Below, one piece after another: positions 28,381 through 37,773 of a stretch of DNA of 64,000 bases. This stretch comes from Aliivibrio salmonicida LFI1238. GTDB lineage: Bacteria > Pseudomonadota > Gammaproteobacteria > Enterobacterales > Vibrionaceae. A model generated the notes under the pieces. That model was not told the origin of the DNA. It did no database searches and saw only the letters and a program-made list of their open reading frames with translations. A program made the translations under genes and the position numbers. The DNA lies in NCBI RefSeq assembly GCF_000196495.1, contig NC_011312.1, positions 1,054,001-1,118,000 on the forward strand, written 5' to 3'. Position 1 is the stretch's first letter, and each line of letters begins with the position of its first letter.

Positions 28381-28415
28381 AGACCCTAGACCCTAGACCC
28401 TAGACCCTAGACCCT
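28381..28415. repeat. Five tandem AGACCCT heptamers at the lipA stop codon
   Basis: Five perfect copies of AGACCCT in a row. On the minus strand this reads AGGGTCT and begins inside the lipA stop codon (TAGGGTC...), so the repeat forms the start of the lipA 3' UTR and abuts the shared terminator. Copy number is likely to vary by slippage. Confidence 0.9.
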
Positions 28416-29379
28416 ATTTAACTTCTTCGCCTTTCGCTTGAAGATCAGCATGGTAAGAAGAGCGAACAAATGGACCACAAGCCGCATGGGTAAATCCAAG
28501 TTCAAGAGCAATCACTTTTAATTCATCAAACTCTGCAGGTGGAACGTAACGCTCAACGGGTAGGTGATGGCGACTTGGTGCTAAATACTGACCCAGTGTT
28601 AACATCGTTACACCGTGAGCACGTAAGTCTTTTAGTACTTCGACTATTTCTTCTTTTGTTTCGCCTAGACCCATCATCACACCAGATTTGGTTGGTACTG
28701 TTGGGTGTTGTTCTTTGAATTTCTTCAATAGGTCAAGTGACCACTGGTAATTTGCGCCAGGGCGAACCTTACGGTATAGGCGTGGAGCGGTCTCTAAATT
28801 GTGGTTGAATACATCTGGTGGGTTGCTATGCATCGCATCTAATGCGCGATCCATACGACCACGAAAATCAGGAACTAGCGTTTCAATACGGATCTCAGGG
28901 TTTAATTCACGAATTTCACGATTACAATCCGCAAAATGTTGTGCTCCGCCATCACGTAAATCATCACGGTCGACTGATGTGATTACCACATATTTCAGTT
29001 TCATGTCTTTAATCGTTTTTGCCAGTTTCTTCGGCTCTTCAGCTTCAGGAGTGACTGGGCGTCCATGAGCAACATCACAGAAAGGGCAGCGACGGGTACA
29101 AATTGCACCTAAGATCATGAAGGTTGCCGTACCATGGTTAAAGCATTCTGCTAAGTTAGGGCAAGATGCTTCTTCACATACAGAGTGAAGATTATTTTTA
29201 CGCATTGCTGATTTAATTTCATCAATACGCTTACTGCTTGATGGAAGTTTGATCTTCATCCACTCAGGCTTACGTAATACTTCTTTTTTCTCTGTTGGCA
29301 TGTTTTTAACTGGAATTAATGCCATTTTATCGGCATCGCGGTATTTAACGCCTTTTTCCATTTGAATTGGCTTACTCAT
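28414..29379 (-). CDS. lipA: Lipoyl synthase
   Basis: 321 residues. Radical-SAM enzyme that inserts two sulfurs into protein-bound octanoate to make lipoate. The auxiliary [4Fe-4S] cluster cysteines are in CEEASCPNLAEC; the radical-SAM CxxxCxxC is CTRRCPFC. Also present are VVITSVDRDDLRDGG, HNLETAPRLYRKVRPGA and a C-terminal GPFVRSSYHAD, whose Ser ligates the auxiliary cluster. It overlaps lipB by eight bases; the lipB-lipA pair carries out consecutive steps. The stop codon TAG is embedded in the heptamer repeat. Confidence 0.97.
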   Translation of the reverse strand: MSKPIQMEKGVKYRDADKMALIPVKNMPTEKKEVLRKPEWMKIKLPSSSKRIDEIKSAMRKNNLHSVCEEASCPNLAECFNHGTATFMILGAICTRRCPFCDVAHGRPVTPEAEEPKKLAKTIKDMKLKYVVITSVDRDDLRDGGAQHFADCNREIRELNPEIRIETLVPDFRGRMDRALDAMHSNPPDVFNHNLETAPRLYRKVRPGANYQWSLDLLKKFKEQHPTVPTKSGVMMGLGETKEEIVEVLKDLRAHGVTMLTLGQYLAPSRHHLPVERYVPPAEFDELKVIALELGFTHAACGPFVRSSYHADLQAKGEEVK

Positions 29380-30058
29380 GATGGCTGCTTTCCGTTATGT
29401 ACTCAATATCAGTGTAATCAAGTAATGTTGTTAATTCTTTAATAAGTAAAGGGTGAACATCTTCAACGTGTTCTGCTTTGTTCTCTACCGTATCATTTTC
29501 TTTAATTAAATCGTGCAGTTGTATCATTTCCATTCCAGCATAACCACAAGGGTTAATTCTTAGGAAAGGAGATAAATCCATGTTTACGTTTAGTGCCAGT
29601 CCGTGGAATGAACATCCTTTGCGGATACGCAAACCAAGAGAACATATTTTTTTATTATCAACATACACACCCGGAGCATCAGGTCTTGCTGCTGATTCAA
29701 TAGTAAACTGACTTAATGTGTTGATTACCGTGTTTTCAATGTGTGTGACTAATTCACGGACACCTATTTTCTTTCTGCGTAAGTTAATCAAAACATAAGC
29801 GACGAGTTGACCTGGTCCATGGTAGGTTACTTGCCCGCCACGGTCACTTTTTACGACAGGGATATCTCCAGCAGCCAGAACATGTTCTTCTTTACCTGCT
29901 TGTCCTTGAGTGAATACTGGATTGTGCTCAACTAACCATACTTCATCACACGAGTTTTCATCGCGTTCGTCAGTAAAGGTATGCATCGCTTTCCATACCG
30001 GCTCATAATCTTGTCGGCCAAGGTTTTTAACTACTAGACGCTTGTTCAATAGGATCAC
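29372..30058 (-). CDS. lipB: Octanoyl-ACP:protein octanoyltransferase
   Basis: 228 residues. Moves octanoate from ACP to lipoyl domains. Signature DRGGQVTYHGPGQLVAYV; catalytic Lys and Cys in KGCSFHGLALNVNMDL (Lys) and INPCGYAGMEMIQL (Cys). The start is taken as GTG 30058 because the LLNKRLVVKNLG region aligns with other LipB proteins; an in-frame TTG three codons further in is possible. Translationally coupled with lipA. The C-terminal ~30 residues are longer and less conserved. Confidence 0.95.
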   Translation of the reverse strand: MILLNKRLVVKNLGRQDYEPVWKAMHTFTDERDENSCDEVWLVEHNPVFTQGQAGKEEHVLAAGDIPVVKSDRGGQVTYHGPGQLVAYVLINLRRKKIGVRELVTHIENTVINTLSQFTIESAARPDAPGVYVDNKKICSLGLRIRKGCSFHGLALNVNMDLSPFLRINPCGYAGMEMIQLHDLIKENDTVENKAEHVEDVHPLLIKELTTLLDYTDIEYITESSHHE

Positions 30059-30195
30059 ACTTGATTTGAAAATTTGGCTAATGATAGCAAGGATAGAAAG
30101 GAAGGAATAGATAAGAAATGTAGGGGTATATCAAAATTTAAAAATGGCAGGTAATATTTTCTACTAAATAGTACGCTTATTACCTACCAAATATA

Positions 30196-30465
30196 TTAAA
30201 GAACCATACGAACCATTTCGATGTCAGCAAGTTCTTTATACAGTATTTCTACTTGTTCAATCGATGTCGCCGTAATACTTACAGATACAGAGTTGTAGTT
30301 ACCTTTGCCGCTTGCTTTTACGTGTGGCGTGTAATCACCTGGAGCATGACGTTGAATAACTTCAAGTACAAGGACAGGAAGGTCTTCATGAGCAAGGCCA
30401 ACGGCTTTATAGGTAAATTTACATGGGAATTCAAGAAGATCTTTTAGCTTTGGTTGCTCTTGCAT
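30196..30465 (-). CDS. ybeD: YbeD/DUF493 family protein
   Basis: 89 residues from ATG 30465, with GGAG six bases upstream; the TTG at 30477 lies in that site. A small ACT-like ferredoxin-fold protein. Conserved blocks are LLEFPCKFTYKAVG, RHAPGDYTPHVKASGKGNYNSVS and a C-terminal DIEMVRMVL. It sits between dacA and lipB as in E. coli. The function is not firmly known; ACT-like folds often bind small ligands, and a regulatory role toward LipB has been proposed from genomic association. Confidence 0.93.
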   Translation of the reverse strand: MQEQPKLKDLLEFPCKFTYKAVGLAHEDLPVLVLEVIQRHAPGDYTPHVKASGKGNYNSVSVSITATSIEQVEILYKELADIEMVRMVL

Positions 30466-30575
30466 AACCGTCTCCAATCGAGAGTGGATAAATATTAGAA
30501 AGCAATTTTACTGTGACCTAAGTCAGATAACAAGAGTTATAAGTCATCGAGTTTACATCACTAAAAATCAGGTAT

Positions 30576-30599
30576 AAAAAAGGCTGCCTAAGCCGCCTT
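30576..30599 (-). terminator. Probable dacA terminator
   Basis: On the minus strand AAGGCGGC-TTAG-GCAGCCTT followed by TTTT, just after the dacA stop; one mismatch in the stem. Confidence 0.65.
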
Positions 30600-30620
30600 A
30601 ATCAATTAGTTAGTCAGCGT

Positions 30621-31796
30621 TTAGCTTAACCAACCTTTAAATGTCAAAACAATGTAATCAATAAGACGACTGAAAATACCACCTTCGTCAACATTATTTA
30701 AAGCAAGTAGAGGATACTCAGCAATATCTTCACCATCAATTTGATAGAAAAGTTTACCAACGACATCACCTTTAGATATTGGTGCTTTCAATGTTTTTTC
30801 TAGAACAAAGCTTGCTGTCATTTTCTTCGCTTGACCACGAGGTAAAGTAACATAAGTGTCTTCAGCAACGCCAAGGGCTACTTCATCCGTGCTACCCATC
30901 CATACTTTTTCTGTTACGAAAGTTTCGTTTGCTTTGTGTGGAGAAACTGTTTCGAAGAAACGGAAACCATAATTCAGTAATTTTTTGCTTTCTGCTTTAC
31001 GAGCATTACCTGATTTAGTTCCCATTACTACAGCAACTAAACGCATTTTACCTTCGGTTGCTGAGCTTACTAGATTGTAACCTGCACCGTCAGTATGACC
31101 TGTTTTGATGCCATCTACATTCATGCTTTTATCCCACAATAGGCCATTACGGTTATATTGTGTGATGCCGTTATAAGTATATGATTTTTCAGAGTATACG
31201 CGATATTCTTCGGGTACATCACGGATCAATGCTTGGCCAATTAATGCCATGTCATAAGGTGTTGAATATAGGTCGTCACGATCTAAACCATGAACGTTTG
31301 CAAAGTGTGTGTTTTGAAGATTTAATGTTTTAGACCATGCATTCATTAGATCAACAAAAGCGTCTTCTGAACCAGCAACATGTTCAGCCATTGCCACACA
31401 AGCATCATTACCTGATTGAACGATAATACCTTGGTTTAAATCACGAACTTTAACAACGCTACCGACTTCAATAAACATTTTAGAAGAACCTGGGAAGTTT
31501 TTCGCCCATGCGTTCTTACTGATGACAACATCGTCATCCATTGAAATATTACCACTCGCAATCTCTTGACCGATAACATAGCTTGTCATCATTTTGGTTA
31601 AGCTTGCAGGATTCATACGAACATTCATGTCTTTTTCAGCCAGAACTTTGCCTGAATGATAATCCATTAGTACGTAGCCTTTTGCAGCTATTTGTGGTGC
31701 ATTTGGAATAACTGCAGGAGCAGCTACAGCAACGGTGGAGCCTAAAATAAAGCTCGATAAGATGATTCGTTTTAACTGTTTAGCTGAATTTTTCAT
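30621..31796 (-). CDS. dacA: D-alanyl-D-alanine carboxypeptidase (PBP5)
   Basis: 391 residues, periplasmic and anchored by a C-terminal amphipathic helix (IFSRLIDYIVLTFKGWL). Removes the terminal D-Ala from peptidoglycan pentapeptides. The signal peptide runs to about residue 26 (VAVAAPA). Penicillin-binding motifs are SLTKM (SxxK), SGNDA (SxN) and KTGHTDGAG (KTG), followed by the beta-rich PBP5_C domain. It ends the cell-wall cluster that begins at lptE; a 282-bp gap upstream suggests its own promoter. Confidence 0.96.
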   Translation of the reverse strand: MKNSAKQLKRIILSSFILGSTVAVAAPAVIPNAPQIAAKGYVLMDYHSGKVLAEKDMNVRMNPASLTKMMTSYVIGQEIASGNISMDDDVVISKNAWAKNFPGSSKMFIEVGSVVKVRDLNQGIIVQSGNDACVAMAEHVAGSEDAFVDLMNAWSKTLNLQNTHFANVHGLDRDDLYSTPYDMALIGQALIRDVPEEYRVYSEKSYTYNGITQYNRNGLLWDKSMNVDGIKTGHTDGAGYNLVSSATEGKMRLVAVVMGTKSGNARKAESKKLLNYGFRFFETVSPHKANETFVTEKVWMGSTDEVALGVAEDTYVTLPRGQAKKMTASFVLEKTLKAPISKGDVVGKLFYQIDGEDIAEYPLLALNNVDEGGIFSRLIDYIVLTFKGWLS

Positions 31797-32078
31797 AATA
31801 ATAACTTTGCACTTTGAGGTAGTGAAACTGCGTACATAATAGCAGATTTGAATATCATAACCAGATGTGTAATTAAATAACTGATTTTCTATGAGAAAGA
31901 AAGGTAATAAAAATTCATCGGCTTCATTTTTAATATGGATATATCTTATTGTATTCTAAAGACAATACGGCTAATAATTAGTTCATATAAAATTGCATTT
32001 ATTACGGCTTCAGGCGATTTAGTTACAATCTTTACTTAATATTGACATTTCTGTTGATAATATGAACCAATTAGGTGT

Positions 32079-32888
32079 TTATTTCTTTGCTTCTTGGATG
32101 ATAAACGCTGAGGTGTATTGTCCATTTTTTGCATCGAGCAATGTTTTATCTGCAATATCTCTGTCAATAAACGGGCCCAGACGAACGCGATAAATCGATT
32201 TTGATTTCACAATATGTGTCGGTGCATTAAATTGTGTTTGTAGTTTTTTTGCTATTGAATTGGCACTTTGTTCACTTTTTACTGCCACCATTTGAATATA
32301 ATATTGATTAGGATCGATCGCGTGCCATTCCTGAGCATTCGTTGGTTTATCGATAGAAATATATTCAATTTTTACGTTGGCTGTTCCCGTTTTTATCACA
32401 TCTAATTTTGTGGCAGCAGCAAAGCTTAAATCTATTATGCGTCCTTCATGGAAAGGACCACGATCATTTACTCGAACAATGGCTGTTTTTCCATTGTCCT
32501 TATTGATGACTTTTACATAGCTTGGTATCGGAAGTGTTTTGTGTGCAGCACTCATTGAGTACATATCATAAATCTCACCATTGGAGGTTTTATGACCATG
32601 AAATTTATTGCCGTACCAAGAGCTTTTCCCTTCTTGCTTAAATCCTTTAGGATCTCGAACAATAGGATAGTCTTTACCTAATAACGTGTAGTCTTTGTTG
32701 CCGTATAAGCTTTTAGGTTCATAACGAGGATGGGCATCTTCTATATGTTCCACCGAAATTGGGGTATTTGGGGCAATATCATTATCTATTTGATAACGCC
32801 CTGCATTAGGCTCATCTGTATTTTTTATTGGTGGTTCAGAAGCACAACCAACCAAAATAAGAGAAATAACCAGTAGAAGAATACGCAT
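32079..32888 (-). CDS. rlpA: RlpA septal-ring lytic transglycosylase lipoprotein
   Basis: 269 residues. Lipoprotein signal MRILLLVISLILVGC with Cys15 as the lipid anchor. Central double-psi beta-barrel (GKSSWYGNKFHGHKTSNGEIYD ... VRVNDRGPFHEGRIIDLSFAAA), with the catalytic Asp in NDRGPF. C-terminal SPOR domain (YYIQMVAVKSEQSA ... RVRLGPF) that binds denuded glycan at the septum. It is shorter than the P. aeruginosa protein but complete. Four bases separate it from rodA; same operon. Confidence 0.93.
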   Translation of the reverse strand: MRILLLVISLILVGCASEPPIKNTDEPNAGRYQIDNDIAPNTPISVEHIEDAHPRYEPKSLYGNKDYTLLGKDYPIVRDPKGFKQEGKSSWYGNKFHGHKTSNGEIYDMYSMSAAHKTLPIPSYVKVINKDNGKTAIVRVNDRGPFHEGRIIDLSFAAATKLDVIKTGTANVKIEYISIDKPTNAQEWHAIDPNQYYIQMVAVKSEQSANSIAKKLQTQFNAPTHIVKSKSIYRVRLGPFIDRDIADKTLLDAKNGQYTSAFIIQEAKK

Positions 32889-32891
32889 GAG

Positions 32892-34013
32892 TTAGTTTGC
32901 CTTGGAGTGTATTTTTTTATGTGTGTGTATTGACATTAAAATGCCAAATCCTGCCATCAACGTTACCATTGATGTACCGCCATAACTAACGAGGGGAAGA
33001 GGAACGCCAACGACGGGCAAAATACCACTAACCATGCCTATGTTTACAAAAATATAAACAAAAAAGCTTAAAACGACACTGCCCCCCATCATTCGTCCAA
33101 AAGCAGTTTGGGCTTGGCTTGCTAAGAATAATCCTCGGCCAATAATGAATAAATAGATCGTGAGCAATACCATGACTCCAATGAGTCCCCATTCTTCTGC
33201 GATAACGGCAAAAATGAAATCAGTATGGCGCTCAGGAATAAATTCGAGTTGAGACTGGGTACCATGCAACCACCCTTTGCCGAATAACCCTCCTGAACCG
33301 ATAGCAATTTTAGATTGGATAATGTGATAGCCAGCGCCTAAAGGATCAGATTCTGGGTTAAATAATGTCTCAACCCTTACTTTTTGGTAAGGCCGCATCA
33401 AAAAGAACCATAGGATAGGAATAAACCCCCCAACCGCAATGGCGGCGGCAGTAATTATTTTCCAACTAATGCCCGCTAGAAAGATAACAAAAACACCTGA
33501 AGCTGCGATTAAGATAGAAGTACCTAAATCGGGCTGTTTGGCGATCATAATGGTAGGAACAAATACCATCAATAACGCGATAAACAAGGTACGAACCGTT
33601 GGAGGAAGAGGTTTATTACCTATATATCTGGCAATCATTAAGGGAACGGCGAGCTTAATTAATTCCGAAGGTTGAAAACGAACAAATCCTAAGTTTAACC
33701 AACGTTGAGCGCCTTTAGAGGATTCACCAAAGAATAAAACCCCTAATAATAAGATAACACCAATAGCAAAGAGATAAGGTGCAGCGACCTCATAAGTTCT
33801 TGGTGGTATTTGGGCAAGTAAAGCCATAACGCCTAAGGAGAGTAACATTCGCATTGCTTGCTTATCCATCATCAATAAGCTTTGCCCGCTGGCACTGTAC
33901 ATAATGACAAGAGCACAAGCCATTAATAATAAGATGCCAAGCAGTAAGGGCAAATCTATATGAATTCGATGGAAAAAGTCACGATTTTTTCCTGATGCGA
34001 TATCAACTCTCAT
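32892..34013 (-). CDS. rodA: RodA peptidoglycan glycosyltransferase (SEDS)
   Basis: 373 residues with about ten membrane segments. Polymerises glycan strands for cell elongation together with PBP2. SEDS hallmarks are FGESSKGAQRWLNLGFVRFQPSELIKLAVP, KQPDLGTS (with the essential Asp of SEDS enzymes expected downstream of this region), FIPERHTDFIFAVIAEEWGL and the C-terminal GVPLPLVSYGGTSM. Its start overlaps the mrdA stop, the usual mrdA-rodA coupling. Confidence 0.97.
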   Translation of the reverse strand: MRVDIASGKNRDFFHRIHIDLPLLLGILLLMACALVIMYSASGQSLLMMDKQAMRMLLSLGVMALLAQIPPRTYEVAAPYLFAIGVILLLGVLFFGESSKGAQRWLNLGFVRFQPSELIKLAVPLMIARYIGNKPLPPTVRTLFIALLMVFVPTIMIAKQPDLGTSILIAASGVFVIFLAGISWKIITAAAIAVGGFIPILWFFLMRPYQKVRVETLFNPESDPLGAGYHIIQSKIAIGSGGLFGKGWLHGTQSQLEFIPERHTDFIFAVIAEEWGLIGVMVLLTIYLFIIGRGLFLASQAQTAFGRMMGGSVVLSFFVYIFVNIGMVSGILPVVGVPLPLVSYGGTSMVTLMAGFGILMSIHTHKKIHSKAN

Positions 34014-35890
34014 TATTTATTACTCACCTCTCCTGTTGCTGGTAATAACACATGGTCAAATACACTTCGTGCAATTGGGCCGCCTTGGCTAGAACCGCCG
34101 CCGCCATTTTCAAGAACGAGCGAGATAATGACTTTTGGATCTTTTGCTGGAGCAAAGCCAGTAAACAAAGCATGGTCACGTAAACGTTCTGCAATCTCAT
34201 CAGCGTTGTATTCTTGGCCATTTAAACCAAAGACTTGAGATGAGCCTGATTTACCTGCACTAACATAAGGAGTGCCAGCAAACACACGTCTGGCTGTACC
34301 TTTAGCACCATTATTCACTAAGATCATGCCATCAATGGCGAGCTGCCAATAACTGTCTCTAATCCCTTCTATTGGAGGGTACGGTTCTGGTTCAAACGGG
34401 GTTTCAACGTTACCATCAATAATTGTTTTCAATAAGTGAGGCGCTTGAACTTTACCGCGATTCACGAGCACAGAAGTCGCCTTAGCTATTTGCATCGGTG
34501 TTGCAGTCCAATAACCTTGTCCAATACCGACTGGAATCGTATCGCCTTGATACCAAGGTGTACGGAAACGAGCGACTTTCCAATCTCGAGTTGGCATATT
34601 TGCTTTGCTTTCTTCATGGATATCGATGCCGGTATAATCACCAAAACCAAATTTCATCATCCATGCTGATAAGCGGTCAATTCCCATATCAAAAGATATT
34701 TGGTAGAAGAAAGTATCAACAGATTCTTCTATCGCTTGTTTTAAATTCACGGTTCCATGACCCCAACGTTTCCAATCTCGGAATGGTCTGGTTTTTGAGT
34801 TAGGAATACGCCAGTAGCCCGGATCATTGCGGGTGGTGAGCGGAGTAACTATCTTCTCTTCTAATGCAGAGACGGCAATAAAAGGTTTTACCGTTGACGC
34901 TGGTGGATAGATACCCAGCGTCGCTCGGTTAACTAATGGGCGATCTGGATTATTCAATAATGCGTTATAGTTTTTACTGGAAATGCCATGTACAAATAAA
35001 TTTGGATCATAGCTAGGGCTTGATACCATCGCTAATACGGCACTTGTGTTCGGTTCTAATACAATTGCAGCACCACGACGGCCGTCTAATTGTTTAGCCA
35101 CAAATTTTTGAATTTCGATATCAAGATTTAAAACAATGTCTTTGCCTGGGATTGGTGGGACGTATTTTAATGTACGTACTACGCGACCGCGACTGTTAAC
35201 CTCGACTTCTTGATAACCCGCCGTACCATGAAGGGTATCTTCGTAGTAGCGTTCGATACCTAGCTTACCTATATCTCGGGTAGCTTGATAATTGGCATCT
35301 TTTTCTTCTCTAGCTAATCGAGCTAAATCTCTATCATTAATTTTTGCAACATAGCCCAGTACATGCGTAAACGTTTTTCCATAAGGATAGAAGCGTTTTA
35401 GATAAGCCTTTATTTCTACACCAGAAAATTTGTGTTGGTTTACTGAGAAAATGGCCACTTGTTCTTGGGTTAATTGAGACAGAATTGGTATGGATTTAAA
35501 ACGACGAGTACGACGACGCTCTTTTGTGAAGTCATCAATATTATCTTGCGAAATAGGCAAGATAGTCTGTATTTCAGTAAATAGCGCAGACAGATCTTTC
35601 ACTTTATCTGGTGTGATTTCTAAATTAAAAACAGGACGATTTTCCGCGAGTGGCATACGATTACGATCATAAATAAGGCCTCGATTTGGGGCTATAGGTA
35701 CGATTTTTATGCGGTTATCGTTTGAACGTGTTTTATAATCTTGAAATTCATTGATTTGGATATTGTATAAATTAGTCAATAAGAGGCTAATGAGAACCAA
35801 TATCCCGACAAAAGAGACTATTGCTCTAGAAACAAATAATCTCGATTCTGCATGATAGTCACGTATCTGTGTGCGTCTGCGCTTAAACAA
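34013..35890 (-). CDS. mrdA: Penicillin-binding protein 2 (elongation transpeptidase)
   Basis: 625 residues. Single N-terminal membrane anchor (LFVSRAIVSFVGILVLISLLL), pedestal domain, then a transpeptidase domain with PPASTVKPF (active Ser in SxxK), ESVDTFFY (SxN box) and KSGSSQVFG (KTG-type box). Cross-links glycan made by RodA. The start is TTG 35890, four bases after rlmH; no ATG is close and the RRRTQIRDYH... N-terminus aligns with other PBP2s. Key block in the rlmH-mrdA-rodA-rlpA operon. Confidence 0.96.
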   Translation of the reverse strand: MFKRRRTQIRDYHAESRLFVSRAIVSFVGILVLISLLLTNLYNIQINEFQDYKTRSNDNRIKIVPIAPNRGLIYDRNRMPLAENRPVFNLEITPDKVKDLSALFTEIQTILPISQDNIDDFTKERRRTRRFKSIPILSQLTQEQVAIFSVNQHKFSGVEIKAYLKRFYPYGKTFTHVLGYVAKINDRDLARLAREEKDANYQATRDIGKLGIERYYEDTLHGTAGYQEVEVNSRGRVVRTLKYVPPIPGKDIVLNLDIEIQKFVAKQLDGRRGAAIVLEPNTSAVLAMVSSPSYDPNLFVHGISSKNYNALLNNPDRPLVNRATLGIYPPASTVKPFIAVSALEEKIVTPLTTRNDPGYWRIPNSKTRPFRDWKRWGHGTVNLKQAIEESVDTFFYQISFDMGIDRLSAWMMKFGFGDYTGIDIHEESKANMPTRDWKVARFRTPWYQGDTIPVGIGQGYWTATPMQIAKATSVLVNRGKVQAPHLLKTIIDGNVETPFEPEPYPPIEGIRDSYWQLAIDGMILVNNGAKGTARRVFAGTPYVSAGKSGSSQVFGLNGQEYNADEIAERLRDHALFTGFAPAKDPKVIISLVLENGGGGSSQGGPIARSVFDHVLLPATGEVSNK

Positions 35891-35893
35891 CTC

Positions 35894-36364
35894 TTATTCT
35901 CTGTGGTAAGGGTGGTTGGCCGTAATACTCCATGCTCGGTACAGGCTTTCAGCCATAACTACACGAACAAGAGGGTGAGGAAGCGTTAATGGTGACAAAG
36001 ACCAACTTTGCTCTGCTGCGGTTTTACAAGCGGGAGATAAACCTTCAGGACCACCAATAAGAATTGATACATCGCGAGCATCTAATTTCCAGACTTCTAA
36101 TTGTTCTGCTAGTTGTTCTGTATTCCAAGGTTTACCTGGGATGTCTAACGTGACAATGCGGTTTCCTTTAGGAACGGCAGCAAGCATTGCTTCTCCTTCT
36201 TTTTGAAGAATTCGTGCTATATCTGCATTTTTACCGCGTTTACCTGCGGTGATCTCTATAAGTTCAAGAGGCATGTCTTTTGGGAAGCGACGGCTATATT
36301 CTTTATAACCTTCTTCTACCCATTTAGGCATTTTAGTGCCAACAGCAATTAATTGAAGTTTCAT
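35894..36364 (-). CDS. rlmH: 23S rRNA pseudouridine-1915 N3-methyltransferase
   Basis: 156 residues, SPOUT-class methyltransferase with a C-terminal trefoil knot: VSILIGGPEGLSPAC, LSPLTLPHPLVRVVMAESLYRAWS, ending HPYHRE. It methylates m3-psi-1915 in helix 69 of assembled 70S ribosomes. Length and termini match the family exactly. Three bases from rsfS; the pairing of these two ribosome genes upstream of mrdA is conserved. Confidence 0.97.
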   Translation of the reverse strand: MKLQLIAVGTKMPKWVEEGYKEYSRRFPKDMPLELIEITAGKRGKNADIARILQKEGEAMLAAVPKGNRIVTLDIPGKPWNTEQLAEQLEVWKLDARDVSILIGGPEGLSPACKTAAEQSWSLSPLTLPHPLVRVVMAESLYRAWSITANHPYHRE

Positions 36365-36367
36365 GGA

Positions 36368-36685
36368 TTAGCTCCACAGTTTTTCAAGTTGGTATAGCTC
36401 ACGGTGCTCAGCTTGTAAAATATGGATCATTACATCACCCATATCGACAACAACCCATTCACCTTCGGCTTCTCCATCAACACCATAAGGGATCAGCCCA
36501 GCTTCTCTTGCTTTGTCCGATACATTTGAAGCAATTGAGCTGACGTGGCGTTTTGATGTACCCGTACATACAATCATAAAGTCTGTAATGCTTGATTTAT
36601 CACGTACATCAACTGTTGTAATATTTTCAGCTTTCATGTCATCAACATGATTGAATAGAAAGTCGTGCAGTTCTTTATCTTGCAA
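36368..36685 (-). CDS. rsfS: Ribosome silencing factor
   Basis: 105 residues. Binds uL14 on the 50S subunit and blocks joining with 30S during starvation. Family blocks are DVRDKSSITDFMIVCTG, GTSKRHVSSIAS, DGEAEGEWVVVDMGDVMIHI and FYQLEKLW-like RELYQLEKLWS. The start is TTG 36685 with AGGTGA upstream; no ATG gives the full N-terminus. Followed at once by rlmH. Confidence 0.95.
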   Translation of the reverse strand: MQDKELHDFLFNHVDDMKAENITTVDVRDKSSITDFMIVCTGTSKRHVSSIASNVSDKAREAGLIPYGVDGEAEGEWVVVDMGDVMIHILQAEHRELYQLEKLWS

Positions 36686-36733
36686 AGTATCACCTAGGAT
36701 CGATTATTTATAAGGAAGTATATCAGTGAACGT

Positions 36734-37771
36734 CTATGAATGAGATGGTGGAGGTGTCACTGAAATGTGAATATTACAGATATCTAAGCTTAACTGGCTA
36801 AGTTGTGGCCAACAGTTGGTATCAAAATCGGTTTTAACGGCAACTTCAAGCTGAGCTAATGATTTTATTAATGCTTGAATTTGTGTCATTGATAAGCGTT
36901 GCAATGCTGCTTGATACAATGAACGACGGTTTTGCCATACCTTATAACGATCAAAAACAGTAAACATTGCTTCACCTTGGCTGATTGCTTGTTGAAATGA
37001 GAGCAATAAGAACACTTCTTTTTGGATCGTACGTAAGAGAATCACAACTTCAACACTTTCACCTTCTAATTGACGAAGGATTCGTTGTGCACGCTTTGCT
37101 TGACCAAATAATAAAGCATCCATTAACTGGAAAGGAGTGAAGTGATTATTACGGTTTAACGCTTCTTCTATTCTAATAAGAGTCAGTAACCCATCGGGGT
37201 ATAATAAAGACAGTTTGTCTAAACTTTGAGCAAGTGCAAGTAGGTTACCTTCATGCCATTGCGCTAGCATTTGTACTGCTTCTGCGTCAGGTTTTAATTT
37301 TAATAATTTACAACGTTGTTGAATAAAACGAGGTAATTGTTGGTTATCAGGGGTGTTACAAGGAATAAATAACCCTTGTTGTGTTAATGCTTTAAACCAT
37401 TGGGTACTTTCTTGGCTTTTATTGACTCTTGGGCCTTGAAATATCAACAAAATATCGTCGTGTAACATAGGGACGAGTTCTTTTATTTTACTGGTGTGAG
37501 CCGCAGTTAAACCTGTATCTGAAACGGTTAATTCGATAATTTGTCTTGATGAAAATAGACTTAATGCTTGAGTGCAATCGAAGATCAGGTTCCAGTCCAA
37601 TTGTTTGTCTAACGTAAATTGATGCTTTTCTTCAAAACCCTGTTGAAAACTGTGCTTACGGATTTGATCGAGGCATTCTTGTTTTAGAAGTGGCTCATTA
37701 CCAAATAATAGGTAATTTTGACGTAAACCACGTTCTAAGTTTTGTACTAGCTGTTCAGGGAATACTCGCAT
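36734..37771 (-). CDS. holA: DNA polymerase III delta subunit
   Basis: 345 residues, a clamp-loader wrench subunit that opens the beta clamp. Features are YLLFGNEPLLKQECLDQIR, the ALSLFSSRQIIEL clamp-contact helix (LF of the LFSSR element) and a helical C-terminal collar domain (RNNHFTPFQLMDALLFGQAKRAQRIL). It lacks a functional Walker A, as expected for delta. It starts three bases after lptE, a conserved pair. Confidence 0.95.
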   Translation of the reverse strand: MRVFPEQLVQNLERGLRQNYLLFGNEPLLKQECLDQIRKHSFQQGFEEKHQFTLDKQLDWNLIFDCTQALSLFSSRQIIELTVSDTGLTAAHTSKIKELVPMLHDDILLIFQGPRVNKSQESTQWFKALTQQGLFIPCNTPDNQQLPRFIQQRCKLLKLKPDAEAVQMLAQWHEGNLLALAQSLDKLSLLYPDGLLTLIRIEEALNRNNHFTPFQLMDALLFGQAKRAQRILRQLEGESVEVVILLRTIQKEVFLLLSFQQAISQGEAMFTVFDRYKVWQNRRSLYQAALQRLSMTQIQALIKSLAQLEVAVKTDFDTNCWPQLSQLSLDICNIHISVTPPPSHS

Positions 37772-37773
37772 GA

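Noticed and set aside
28381..28415. CRISPR array at the AGACCCT repeats
   Set aside because: Units are 7 bp with no spacers; a simple tandem repeat.
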